This document shows, piece after piece, positions 1 to 8,129 of a stretch of DNA of 25,552 nucleotides. Below the pieces are notes generated by a model. That model had not been told where the DNA came from, made no database searches, and was given only the letters and a program-made list of their open reading frames with translations. This stretch comes from CAZWSC01 sp964636385 (lineage in GTDB: Bacteria > Eisenbacteria > RBG-16-71-46 > CAIMUX01): the NCBI GenBank assembly GCA_964636385.1, contig CAZWSC010000092.1:1-25552 (forward strand), written 5' to 3'. Each line of letters opens with the position of its first letter. Positions within the stretch are counted from its first letter, which is position 1. The position numbers were made by a program, and so were the translations under genes.

Positions 1-390
1 CAGATGATCCCTTCGATCACGATCCGCTCTTCGCGTGATGTCGAAGCGCACGCCGCCGATGCAGAGGTGATCGGAATCGACGAGGTGCAGTTCCTGGACG
101 AGGGGATCGTCGATGTGTGCGAGCGCATGGCCGATGCCGGCAAGCGTGTCATAGTCGCCGGGCTGGATCTCGACTACAGGGGAGTCCCTTTCGAACCTAT
201 CCCGCAGCTTCTGGCGCGGGCAGAGTACATCACGAAGGCCCTGGCGATATGCGTCGTGTGCGGCGCTCCGGCCTGCAGATCGCAGAGGGTGACGAGCGGC
301 GATGAGCGGATCCTCGTCGGATCTACAGATGTCTACGAGGCGCGCTGCCGCCGCTGCTTCGTCCGGCCTGAGAAGGAGGGAGGAGACTGA
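1..390 (+). CDS. tdk: Thymidine kinase, C-terminal part (5' truncated by window edge)
   Basis: Type II thymidine kinase, which phosphorylates thymidine to dTMP in the cytoplasm for pyrimidine salvage. The frame is open from base 1, so the P-loop N-terminus lies outside the window. What is visible fits the family: the Walker B-like IDEVQF near the start, then GLDLDYRGVPFEP (family GLDxDFRGxPF) and the lasso/zinc region with two Cys pairs, CVVC and CRRC, which bind structural zinc. The stop TGA (388-390) shares its last base with the ATG of the next gene, so it is probably translationally coupled to the nucleoside transporter. The internal ATG at 4 is not the true start. I am confident of the family. 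Confidence 0.93.
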   Translation, partial: QMIPSITIRSSRDVEAHAADAEVIGIDEVQFLDEGIVDVCERMADAGKRVIVAGLDLDYRGVPFEPIPQLLARAEYITKALAICVVCGAPACRSQRVTSGDERILVGSTDVYEARCRRCFVRPEKEGGD

Positions 391-1418
391 TGAACCACAC
401 AAGAGGTATGCACGCGGTGAGTACGCTCTCCCTTGCAGCCTTGCTGGCATTTCTCCCCTTCGTGGCCGGCTGCGAAGGCGGAGGTGACGCCGGAGACGCT
501 TTCCGGGTGGGCCTTGTATTCGATGTCGGCGGTCTCGGCGACAAGTCGTTCAACGATTCGGCGTATGCCGGGCTCCTGCGGGCGCGCGAGGAGCTGGGGA
601 TCGTCTTCGAGTACTTCGAACCGGGCGACGGATCGGACCGCGAGGCAGCGCTGCGGATCTTCTCCGCCGGCAAGACTGATCTGATAATCGGCGTGGGGTT
701 CCTCTTCACAGACGACATCACGAAGGTCGCATCCGAGTTCTCCGACAAGAAGTACGTCTGCATCGACTACACCTGGAGCGAGGGGAAGGATGTCCCGGAG
801 AACCTGCTGGGAATCAGGTTCCGCGAGGAGGAAGGCGCGTTTCTGGTGGGTGCAGCCGCGGGCCTCGTGACCGAGACCGGCATCCTGGGCTTTGTGGGAG
901 GCATGGACATCCCGCTCATCCACAAGTTCGAGGCCGGGTACCGCGCAGGAGTGATGGCCGCGCGCCCGGACGCGAGGGTGCTTGTACACTACGCGGGGGT
1001 CACCGACGATGCCTTCAAGAACCCCGGCAGGGGAAGGGAGCTGGCGCTTTCACAGATCGACGCAGGCGCGGATGTGATCTTCCATGCATCCGGTTCCACC
1101 GGCCTCGGGGTCTTCGAGGCGGTCAGACAGAGGGACAAGCTCGCAATCGGTGTCGACGCGGACCAGTCGTACGAGGCCCCTGACCACATCCTGACCAGCA
1201 TGACCAAGAACGTGGATGTCGCAGTGTTCGACGCCGTGCGTGCTGCCGCGGCCGGCGAGTTTGCCGGCGGGATCCTGCACGAAGGGCTTCGCGAAGGCGC
1301 AGTAGGCTACGTGCGCAGGGAACAGAACGAGCGCTGGCTCACCCCGGAGATCGTCGAGCAGGTGGAGTCTTTCCGCCGCCGGATCATCGATGGGGAGATC
1401 ACGGTCCCCACGAAGTAG
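390..1418 (+). CDS. BMP/PnrA-family nucleoside-binding lipoprotein of an ABC importer
   Basis: Substrate-binding lipoprotein of the basic membrane protein family (PF02608), whose characterised members such as TmpC/PnrA and BmpA bind purine nucleosides. The 342-residue product has a short n-region, a hydrophobic core and a lipobox V-A-G-C with the lipidated Cys at residue 28. It then runs into a typical BMP fold: VGLVFDVGGLGDKSFND near residues 40-56 (the GDKSFN motif is diagnostic). It begins on the stop of tdk (TGATG overlap) and is followed six bases later by the ATPase gene. Flanking tdk and purine nucleoside phosphorylase genes support nucleosides as ligand rather than sugars. That is inference from context plus family knowledge. 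Confidence 0.92.
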   Translation: MNHTRGMHAVSTLSLAALLAFLPFVAGCEGGGDAGDAFRVGLVFDVGGLGDKSFNDSAYAGLLRAREELGIVFEYFEPGDGSDREAALRIFSAGKTDLIIGVGFLFTDDITKVASEFSDKKYVCIDYTWSEGKDVPENLLGIRFREEEGAFLVGAAAGLVTETGILGFVGGMDIPLIHKFEAGYRAGVMAARPDARVLVHYAGVTDDAFKNPGRGRELALSQIDAGADVIFHASGSTGLGVFEAVRQRDKLAIGVDADQSYEAPDHILTSMTKNVDVAVFDAVRAAAAGEFAGGILHEGLREGAVGYVRREQNERWLTPEIVEQVESFRRRIIDGEITVPTK

Positions 1419-1424
1419 CGGGCG

Positions 1425-2936
1425 ATGTCCGGATCACACCCCGCGGTCGAGTTCATCGAGGTAAGCAGGAGCTTCGGCTCTGTCCTCGCCAATGACTCGA
1501 TCTCCTTCTCCGTCAACCCGGGCGAGATCCACGCGGTAGTCGGCGAGAACGGCGCGGGCAAGTCGACGCTGATGGGGATCCTCAGCGGCTTTCTGCGCCC
1601 CGACTCGGGCGCGATCCGCGTCAACGGCGCACCACTCCGGTGCGGTTCCCCGGCAGCCGCCATCGCAGCAGGGGTTGGTCTGTGCGCGCAGCACTTCCAC
1701 CTCGTCCCGGGCCTCACAGGGATGGAGAACATCCTGCTTGGCGCGCGCAGGGGCCTCGCCGCATCAGGCCCTGGGGAGATGGTCGCCGTCACGGACCTGA
1801 TGGATCGCTTCGGACTCCCGACCGATCTGGACCGCCGCGTATCAGAGCTCTCGGTGGGGGAGAGGGAGCGCGTCGAGATACTCAAGCTCCTGCATCGCGG
1901 CTCGCGCATCCTGATCCTGGATGAACCCACGGCAGTCCTGGCCCCCGCAGAGGTGGAACTCCTCTTCGGGGTCCTGCGCCGCCTGGCCGCAGACGGCTGC
2001 GCGATACTCTTCGTCAGCCACAAGCTCCCCGAGGTGATGGCCCTGGCCGATCGCGTCACTGTGCTGCGCGGCGGCCGCCTTGTTGGTACAGAGGTCGTCG
2101 CAGGTACGGAGCCCTCGCGTCTGGTCTCGATGATCGTCGGTGGCGCGAAGCTGCCGGACCTCGTGTGGACCCCTTCACACGCAGGCGATGTCGTGCTCGA
2201 GGTGGAGCGCCTGGATGCGGGTTCAGGAGGCGTGCGCATCAACGAGCTTTCGTTCTCGGTCCGCTCAGGAGAGATCGTCGGAGTCGGAGGGGTCGAGGGG
2301 AACGGCCAGAAGGAACTCGTCGGCGCCCTCCTCGGGACTGTGCCGATCGCCAGCGGTGAGATCCGCTTCTTAGGCCGCACGATCGATCCGCGAAGGCCCA
2401 GCCAGTTCCGCCGCAGGATCGGCTGCATCCCCGCTGACAGGAGCCACGAAGGGCTTCTCCCCGACATCGATCTTGTCGAGAACATGGCCCTCGGACGCCA
2501 GGGGGATGTGGAGTTCCGACGCTGGATCTTCCTCAACAGAGACGCGCTTGTGAAGGCTGCAGGCGAGGTCGTTCAGAGATTCGGAGTGCGCCCGGCAAGG
2601 CTGGATCTGCCGGGCCGGGCGCTGTCGGGCGGGAATCAGCAGCGGTTCATCGCAGGCCGCGAGATCTCGCGGAAGCCGCCTCTGCTCCTGGCCGTGCATC
2701 CGACGCGCGGAGTGGATCTGCTCGCCACGAGCTTCCTGCACGGGCAGATCCTTGCCGAGCGCGACCGCGGCGCTGCGGTGCTCCTGGTCAGCGCAGACCT
2801 CGGCGAACTGCAGGCGCTCAGCGACAGGATCCTGATCCTCTACCGGGGCCTGCCCGCATACGAGGCTCTGAGGGCTGATGTGAAGCCTGACGAACTGCAC
2901 GCGTCGCTGCTGGGGCTGGGTGGAGAAGGCCGCTGA
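1425..2936 (+). CDS. ABC transporter ATP-binding protein, double NBD (nucleoside importer)
   Basis: 503-residue fused ATPase with two ABC domains, like YufO/NupO and the sugar ATPases RbsA/MglA. It powers uptake through the two permeases encoded next. The first domain is complete: Walker A GENGAGKST at residues 40-48, signature LSVGE at 142-146 and Walker B/catalytic Glu ILILDEPT ending at 169. The second is degenerate in the way usual for this family: GVEGNGQKE replaces Walker A (289-297), the signature LSGGNQQR is kept, and AVHPTRGVD stands where the Walker B Asp-Glu would be. One active and one degenerate ATP site is therefore expected. No strong Shine-Dalgarno precedes ATG 1425, so coupling to the lipoprotein gene is likely. 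Confidence 0.93.
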   Translation: MSGSHPAVEFIEVSRSFGSVLANDSISFSVNPGEIHAVVGENGAGKSTLMGILSGFLRPDSGAIRVNGAPLRCGSPAAAIAAGVGLCAQHFHLVPGLTGMENILLGARRGLAASGPGEMVAVTDLMDRFGLPTDLDRRVSELSVGERERVEILKLLHRGSRILILDEPTAVLAPAEVELLFGVLRRLAADGCAILFVSHKLPEVMALADRVTVLRGGRLVGTEVVAGTEPSRLVSMIVGGAKLPDLVWTPSHAGDVVLEVERLDAGSGGVRINELSFSVRSGEIVGVGGVEGNGQKELVGALLGTVPIASGEIRFLGRTIDPRRPSQFRRRIGCIPADRSHEGLLPDIDLVENMALGRQGDVEFRRWIFLNRDALVKAAGEVVQRFGVRPARLDLPGRALSGGNQQRFIAGREISRKPPLLLAVHPTRGVDLLATSFLHGQILAERDRGAAVLLVSADLGELQALSDRILILYRGLPAYEALRADVKPDELHASLLGLGGEGR

Positions 2937-2937
2937 C

Positions 2938-4035
2938 ATGCGGGCGATTCCGACAGCGCGCATGGCTGCGATCCGCCCGTGGATGCCATTCCTGATCCGC
3001 AGCGCCGGTCCGGTTGTTCTCTCGGTCACACTGGGGATGATCCTTGCCGCGGCCGCTGTACTGGCGCTGGGACGCTCGCCGGCACTCTTCTTCTCCACGC
3101 TCTTCACCGGCACTCTCGGCTCGGCCTACGGATTCAGCCAGGTTCTCTTCAGGGCAACACCGCTCATGTTCACAGGCCTTGCCGTGGCCCTCGCCTTCAA
3201 GGCGCGGCTCTTCAACATCGGCGCGGAAGGGCAGATGGTGGTGGGCGGGTTCGCGATGGCCTGGGCCGGTTTCGCCCTGCCTGTGCTGGGATTCCCGCTG
3301 GGCGTCCTGCCGGTTCTGGCTGCGGGCGCCCTGGCCGGCGGCGTCTGGGGCGCGATCCCGGGCCTTCTGAAGGCGCGCACAGGGGCGAGTGAAGTGATCG
3401 TCACGATCATGCTGAACTTCATCGGCATTGCGCTCGTGAACTACCTCCTCGTCCGTCACGTCGCCCTGCCGGAAACGGTGCGCAGCCCCGAGATCGCCCC
3501 GGGTGCGTGGCTCCCAAGGATCTCGGATCTGCATCCGTCACTGAGGGGAAGCCCGCTCAATGCGGCGATCATCGTTGGGATCGTTCTGGCTGTCCTCATG
3601 AGCGTCGTGATCCGCCGAACGGTGTTCGGGTTCTCGCTGCGTGTGCTGGGCCAGGGACAGGCGCAGGCATCATACGCAGGGCTCTCTTCGGGGAGGATAA
3701 GCGCGGCTGCGATGGTGCTGTCAGGCGGCCTTGCCGGGCTTGCGGGCAGCAGCTTCATCCTTGGGTACAAGCACTGCTACGAGGACGGGTTCTCCGCCGG
3801 GGTGGGCTTCACGGGAATAGCGGTCGCGCTCCTCGGCCGCAACAATCCTCTCGCCGTCATCCCCTCCGCAGTGTTCTTCGGCCTTCTGTCGTACGGCGGC
3901 CTCGTGGTAAACCGGATCGTGCCGAGGGAACTGCTCGACGTTCTGCAGGCTGTGATCCTGATCCTCTTCATCGTGTTCGACCGCATGCTCACCCGATGGG
4001 CGTCTGCCAGGAGAGAGAGCAGGCCATGGAGCTGA
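2938..4035 (+). CDS. ABC transporter permease 1 (BMP nucleoside importer)
   Basis: Integral membrane permease of the BPD_transp_2 (PF02653) family, the YufP-like subunit of the nucleoside importer. About eight to ten hydrophobic segments are visible. The conserved permease motif FNIGAEGQMVVGGF lies near residues 92-105, and a GLAGLAGSSFILGY stretch occurs later. I chose ATG 2938 because GGAGAAGG (2922-2929) is spaced 8 nt from it. An in-frame GTG at 2920 would add six residues and overlap the ATPase gene by 17 nt. The gene overlaps the second permease by 10 nt, showing a tight operon. Substrate specificity comes from context only. Confidence 0.9.
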   Translation: MRAIPTARMAAIRPWMPFLIRSAGPVVLSVTLGMILAAAAVLALGRSPALFFSTLFTGTLGSAYGFSQVLFRATPLMFTGLAVALAFKARLFNIGAEGQMVVGGFAMAWAGFALPVLGFPLGVLPVLAAGALAGGVWGAIPGLLKARTGASEVIVTIMLNFIGIALVNYLLVRHVALPETVRSPEIAPGAWLPRISDLHPSLRGSPLNAAIIVGIVLAVLMSVVIRRTVFGFSLRVLGQGQAQASYAGLSSGRISAAAMVLSGGLAGLAGSSFILGYKHCYEDGFSAGVGFTGIAVALLGRNNPLAVIPSAVFFGLLSYGGLVVNRIVPRELLDVLQAVILILFIVFDRMLTRWASARRESRPWS

Positions 4036-4931
4036 TTATCCCGATCCTGGCGCAGGTTCTGCGGATCAGCGTGCCGTATGCCCTCGCAGCGGCGGGTGGG
4101 GCCCTGTCCGAGCGCGGAGGCGTGATCAACATCGGCCTCGAGGGGATCATCCTCTTCGGCGCATTCGGTGCGGCTGCGGGCACTCTGGCCTCCGGGCACC
4201 CGTGGCTGGGCGTCGCCCTGGGAGTCGGTCTCGGCATGCTGGCCGCAGCCATCCACGCGGGGGTCACGGTAGCCGGAAAGGCGGATCAGATCCTCTCAGG
4301 CCTCGCGATAAACCTGCTTGCCGTGGGAGCGACGCGCGGGCTCCTGAAGATCCTATACATGAGCTCCAGCAACTCCCCTCGTTTCCCGGGGATTGCGCCT
4401 CTGCGGATGCCGGGCCTGGAGCAGACCGGAAGCATGGCGGATCTGCTGGGCCAGCCGCTCTTCCTGCTGGCAGTGGCCGTGATCGTGGGGTCGCAGGTTC
4501 TGCTGTTCCGGACAGGATTCGGGCTGTCCCTGCGCGCAGCAGGCGACGGACCAAGGGCGCTGGACGGGGCCGGGATCTCGGTCGCCTGGACGCGAACGAT
4601 CGGGGTCCTATTGTCCGGGGCGCTGGCCGGGCTGGCAGGCGCGTGGCTTGCGATGGAGCAGCACAGTTTCACTGACGGGATGTCGAACGGCCGCGGGTAC
4701 ATCGCTCTTGCCGCGATGATAGTCGGGAAGTGGCGGCCTGCGTGGGGGGCGCTGGCCTGCCTCCTCTTCGGCGCTGCAGAGGCGCTCCAGATGCGGATAC
4801 CGGGCGAGATCCTCCCGACTCAGTTCCTGCAGATGCTGCCGTACATAGCCACGCTTCTGGCGCTGGCGGGCTGGATCGGGCGGGCCTCGCCGCCCGCGGC
4901 ACTGGGCAAACCATACGACAGGGAGGGATGA
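4026..4931 (+). CDS. ABC transporter permease 2 (BMP nucleoside importer)
   Basis: Second BPD_transp_2 permease (YufQ-like), 301 residues, pairing with the preceding permease to form the heterodimeric membrane channel. It starts MELIIPILAQVLRIS, followed by the characteristic ALSERGGVINIGLEGI motif around residues 26-41, which matches the EAA-like loop of this family, and multiple hydrophobic helices. The open frame extends far upstream of 4026, but that part is out-of-frame shadow of permease 1. ATG 4026 has a purine-rich GGAGAGAGAG just upstream and gives a family-typical N-terminus. The stop at 4931 is only 6 nt before the next start. Confidence 0.92.
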   Translation: MELIIPILAQVLRISVPYALAAAGGALSERGGVINIGLEGIILFGAFGAAAGTLASGHPWLGVALGVGLGMLAAAIHAGVTVAGKADQILSGLAINLLAVGATRGLLKILYMSSSNSPRFPGIAPLRMPGLEQTGSMADLLGQPLFLLAVAVIVGSQVLLFRTGFGLSLRAAGDGPRALDGAGISVAWTRTIGVLLSGALAGLAGAWLAMEQHSFTDGMSNGRGYIALAAMIVGKWRPAWGALACLLFGAAEALQMRIPGEILPTQFLQMLPYIATLLALAGWIGRASPPAALGKPYDREG

Positions 4932-4937
4932 GAAGGT

Positions 4938-5840
4938 ATGCACGGAAGGCAATGCGAACCCCCGGCGTCGTGGCCTCCGGACGATGTTGTGGCCGGGATC
5001 CGCAACTCTGCCGGCGGAAGGCAGGCCTCGGTAGGGCTGGTGCTCGGCAGCGGGCTCGGGTCTGTCGCGGAGTCTCTCGAAGCCCCGGTGATCCTTGAGG
5101 CCTCCGGTATTCCCGGCTATCCGGTGAGCAGGGTCGCAGGGCACGCCGGCCGGCTGATACTGGGCAGGCTGGGCGGAAGGGATGCCTGGGTTGTACAGGG
5201 GAGGGTGCACCTGTACGAGGGACACACTCCCGAAGTGGTCACACGCCAGGTCCGCCTGCTACACGCGCTCGGCGTCCGGACCATCGTGCTGACCAACGCC
5301 GCTGGGTCGCTGGATCGCGGGACGGCGGGCCCCGGGGAGCTTCTCGCGGCGTCGGATGCAATCAGCCTCTTCTTCAGGCCGCTCGTTCCACCTGGGGAGC
5401 GGATGATGCATCCTGATCCCCGTGAGGAGCCGGCCGGATCATCCCGCTGCATCCGGAGCTCATCCGGCAGTGTCTGGAGATCACACGGCAGTGTGGTGGA
5501 TCCCGAACTCCATCAGCTTGCACAGCGGATCGCACTCGCGGCGGGCATCCCACTGCGTCTGGGGGTCCTCGCAGGGTCGCTCGGACCCAACTACGAGACA
5601 GCCTCCGAGGTGCGCGCCTGGCGCAGGATCGGCGGGACCGTTGCCTCAATGTCCACCGTGCCTGAGGCGATCGAAGCCAGACGCCTGGGAATGCGCTGCC
5701 TGCTGTTCTCCCTCGTGACCAATCACGCAACAGGCATCGGGACGGAGCTTCTTACACACGAGGATGTGGTGGATATGGCGGCCGAAGCCGGGGGCCGCCT
5801 GGCGCGTCTCCTGACCCTGCTTGTGCCCCGCCTTCCATGA
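4938..5840 (+). CDS. Purine nucleoside phosphorylase (PNP/MTAP family)
   Basis: Trimeric-type purine nucleoside phosphorylase, cleaving imported purine nucleosides with phosphate to base and (deoxy)ribose-1-phosphate. Family landmarks are the phosphate loop LVLGSGLG (35-41), GHAGRLILG with His69, QGRVHLYEGH (88-96), TNAAGSLD, GPNYETASEVR (217-226, purine-site Glu220), ASMSTVPEAIEAR and the TN(H)ATGIG segment, where Asn262 matches the base-binding Asn. Length (300) is close to the family norm. Odd point: residues about 155-187 do not resemble the usual NPLIGPND..RFPDMS..YDPEL stretch and use poor codons; see findings. It closes the transporter operon, implying import followed by phosphorolysis. 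Confidence 0.88.
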   Translation: MHGRQCEPPASWPPDDVVAGIRNSAGGRQASVGLVLGSGLGSVAESLEAPVILEASGIPGYPVSRVAGHAGRLILGRLGGRDAWVVQGRVHLYEGHTPEVVTRQVRLLHALGVRTIVLTNAAGSLDRGTAGPGELLAASDAISLFFRPLVPPGERMMHPDPREEPAGSSRCIRSSSGSVWRSHGSVVDPELHQLAQRIALAAGIPLRLGVLAGSLGPNYETASEVRAWRRIGGTVASMSTVPEAIEARRLGMRCLLFSLVTNHATGIGTELLTHEDVVDMAAEAGGRLARLLTLLVPRLP

Positions 5841-5925
5841 GTGCCGTGGATGAACCCGGGGGCTGAGACGGGACTCCCGCTGATGATCCGCTTCGGATGA
5901 GCAGGATGAATGCTCCTGGATGAGC

Positions 5926-5956
5926 AACGGCCGCCCCTTGTACAGAGGCGGCCGTT
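5926..5956 (+). terminator. Hairpin between convergent genes, probable bidirectional terminator
   Basis: A perfect 10-bp inverted repeat, AACGGCCGCC (5926-5935) and GGCGGCCGTT (5947-5956), with an 11-nt loop. It sits in the 149-bp gap between the convergent PNP gene and the selenoprotein gene. The arm ends in AA/TT and is followed by one more T on the + strand, so the U tract is short. Position and stem strength favour a shared terminator. The strand given is nominal. Confidence 0.6.
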
Positions 5957-5989
5957 TCGAGTTATGCGGACAACCGGCGATCCAGTCCG

Positions 5990-8017
5990 CTACCTCAGAA
6001 CCACCAGCTTCGTGGAAGCCTGAAGCGTTCCGCCGCCCAGCTTCACGAAGTAGATCCCGGAGGGAACCGACCGTCCGGAGTCGTCACGCCCGTCCCACTG
6101 CTCGCTGTGGAGGCCGGGGTCGGTCATGCCGCTGCGCAGCGTCCTGACGACGCGTCCGGTAGCGTCCACTACCGCCAGTTGTACCGGGGATGCCTCATCC
6201 AGGCGGAAGCGAAGCTCCGTCTGCGGGGTCCACGGATTCGGACCGGCCCAGAGCACGCGGGCTGCGGCCTGGGGAACAGTTTCAGGAGTGCTGGCAATGT
6301 CGGTGTCGATCAGCCACGCGAGGATGTTTGACAGAAGGGCGTGGCAGTTGTTCGGCGGGGGATCGGTTTCGCTCATGGCATTGTGCGGAACCGTGCTGAA
6401 CACCACCCTGCCGCCGCTTGCGGGCATATTGCGGACTGCGAGAGGCTGGCCGCCCTCGTTGAGGAGGATCCCCGCGGCCATCGCGCCCGGAACCAGGACA
6501 TCCGGGCGGTTAAGCGATGACAAGGGCCAGTCCAGTGGCATCGACATACCGCTTGTGATCGGATCCCCGGCAACACCCTCGACCTCTTCCGCAGGAACGT
6601 TGACGGTCCACGAGGAGAGCCCGAGGTACTGGCTCTCGAACGTGCCGAGGGTCGCGTTCGTCAGGTAGTCCATGGAGTTGTAGTAGAGGTTGCCGCCCCA
6701 GTCTACATACGCCATCAGGGCGTTCTTCTCCGTCTGGTTCAACAGGTCGATGGTTGTGAACCCGTTGTGCCAGATGATCGCATCGAAGCCGATCATTGCC
6801 TCCAGCGTCGGGCCCGCGAATGTGTGGTCCAGGCAGTCCCAGAAGTCGTAGAGGAAGCCCAGTTCGTCCAGGGCGTTGACGTATGGGTGCTCGTCCTCGC
6901 GATATCGGTCGTCATCCACGAACATGATGGCAGGAGACAGATTGAAGACCCTGAGTTCCTGGGCTTCCGTGCGGCCCGTATTGTCGGAGAGCGACGAGAA
7001 GGTACCCTCGCCGATTCTCTTGTCTCCATCAGTTTGTACGCGGACGGTGAACTCCGCGGTCTCCTCGGGATCGAGGCTCAGCACGTAGGAGGTGTGCCAG
7101 TTCGGATCCCCGGCGACCTGGAAGTCGGCCGGCCAGCCGAAGTCCTGCGAGATCTCGATCGTCACCAGGTCGGGCACCACGCCGATGTTCTCGACTACGC
7201 CCTGGAAGAGGGCCGAGCCGCTGCCGGAAGGCACCGAGACGATGGGCCGGTCGAAGGTAATGCTGAAGTCGCGCACCGCATCCATCCGCGCTCCCTGCAC
7301 GACAGGCCTGACGCCGGTTCCGCCCGTAGTTTCCTGGAGGATGGCAACGGCGTGCAGCTCCTCGAGGTTCCAGGCGGGATTGATGGCGAAGGTCGTCTCC
7401 AGAACCTGTGTGTCTCCCACCTGGCTCAGGGTGACGGTCTGGTTGTACGTATGTCTTGTGATGGCGTCGTACCTTACGGAGGGGCTGTAGTAGACGTCGT
7501 CCTCGTACACGATGAAACTCCCCCGCACGGGCGGCAGCGACACCGGGTCGAGCAGCTCGTACGTGGCGGTTATCGTAATCGTGGACTCGCCTATCGTGAT
7601 CATCCCCTCGATGCTGACCGGACTGGTCCACGCCGTCTCGTTCATGCGCGTCATGAACCGCGTGCGATACGCCTGATAACGGCTGTAGCAGCCGTCTCCT
7701 CCGCCGACCACCGAGTACTTGCCGTCTATACGGACGTCCGGAACACCGCCTACGTTGCCGTAGACGTTCCGACGATCCTGCGCACCCGGATTGTGCAGAG
7801 GACCTGATGTGTGGTTGTCTACATAAAGGAATAGATCGGGATATTCATCTTGAAGCATCTTGAGCCCGCACCGGGCATCAGGGCAGTAACCTCAGGTGGG
7901 AAAGCCGAACTCGTCGGCGAAGATGACCTTCTGTACCCCTGCCCAGGCGGGCGCGGTACAGAGGCAGGCCAGGAGCACCAGGGTCAACCCGGCCAGAACC
8001 TTGGTCAGGTTCCTCAT
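5990..8017 (-). CDS. Secreted Omp28/thioredoxin-like selenoprotein with C-terminal FlgD-Ig-like domain (in-frame UGA as Sec)
   Basis: 675-residue exported protein if the TGA at 7894-7892 is read as selenocysteine (residue 42). ATG 8017 has a textbook AAGGAGG Shine-Dalgarno. Residues 1-26 are a Sec signal peptide ending A-W-A. At 41-46 comes T-U-G-Y-C-P, exactly where Omp28-related and thioredoxin-fold proteins carry W-C-G-Y-C-P. The frame continues without a break, with GVPDVRIDG at about 91-99 holding the fold's cis-Pro (93). An Omp28 beta region follows (to about 245), then a NEW3-like beta domain (about 250-355), a ThuA/glutamine-amidotransferase-like segment (about 358-573) and a C-terminal FlgD-Ig-like/T9SS-style domain (586-675) ending KLVVLR. 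The likely role is extracytoplasmic thiol/selenol redox chemistry on the cell surface (inference). Calling from the first ATG after the TGA would wrongly start at 7858. Confidence 0.85.
7864..7894 (-). promoter_or_regulatory. UGA codon and candidate bacterial SECIS hairpin
   Basis: On the minus strand the TGA (7894-7892) is followed by 15 nt and then GCCC-GGUGC-GGGC (7876-7864), a 4-bp GC stem (5 bp if C-G inside the loop pairs). The loop starts with G-G-U about 20 nt after the UGA. A U immediately 5' of the stem can bulge, allowing A-U and G-C pairs below it. Known bacterial SECIS elements, for example E. coli fdhF, have a GGUC-type apical loop, a bulged U below the apical stem and a similar distance to the UGA. 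SelB binding is inferred. Confidence 0.7.
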
Positions 8018-8022
8018 GTTTG

Positions 8023-8029
8023 CCTCCTT
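8023..8029 (-). promoter_or_regulatory. Strong ribosome binding site of the selenoprotein gene
   Basis: AAGGAGG on the minus strand, five bases before ATG 8017. It fixes the start upstream of the in-frame TGA and argues that the 53 codons before 7858 are translated. Confidence 0.8.
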
Positions 8030-8079
8030 CTTCTGCGCATAGCGACAGAACTCCAGCGATCCGAGAAGATACAGAAAAT

Positions 8080-8105
8080 CGGGGGCGACTGCGGGCCGAC
8101 CCCCG
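8080..8105 (-). terminator. GC hairpin plus U tract in the selenoprotein leader (terminator or attenuator)
   Basis: On the minus strand CGGGGG (8105-8100) pairs with CCCCCG (8085-8080) across a 14-nt loop, followed directly by ATTTTC. It lies downstream of the extended -10 promoter at 8138-8130 and upstream of the start codon. It could end transcripts arriving from the AAA+ gene or attenuate the selenoprotein transcript itself. Confidence 0.45.
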
Positions 8106-8129
8106 CCATCCAGGAAGTGCTACCTGCCG

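Noticed and set aside
5895..5926. Two GGATGAGCA direct repeats flanking TGCTC, with possible alternative hairpins before the terminator
   Set aside because: Only 5-bp stems and one repeat pair; too little to claim a regulatory switch.
6767..7807. 346-codon open frame on the plus strand
   Set aside because: Antisense to the selenoprotein gene, which has clear domains; His/Arg/Val-rich shadow composition.
7892..7894. General recoding of UGA (as Gly or Trp) in this organism
   Set aside because: Many genes here clearly end in TGA at family-correct lengths, several as TGATG overlaps (tdk, kdsB), so UGA is a normal stop.
5990..8017. Omp28-like gene as a pseudogene broken by a nonsense codon
   Set aside because: The only interruption is at the redox Cys, the frame is intact on both sides over 675 codons, a strong ribosome site and signal peptide precede it, and a SECIS-like hairpin follows.
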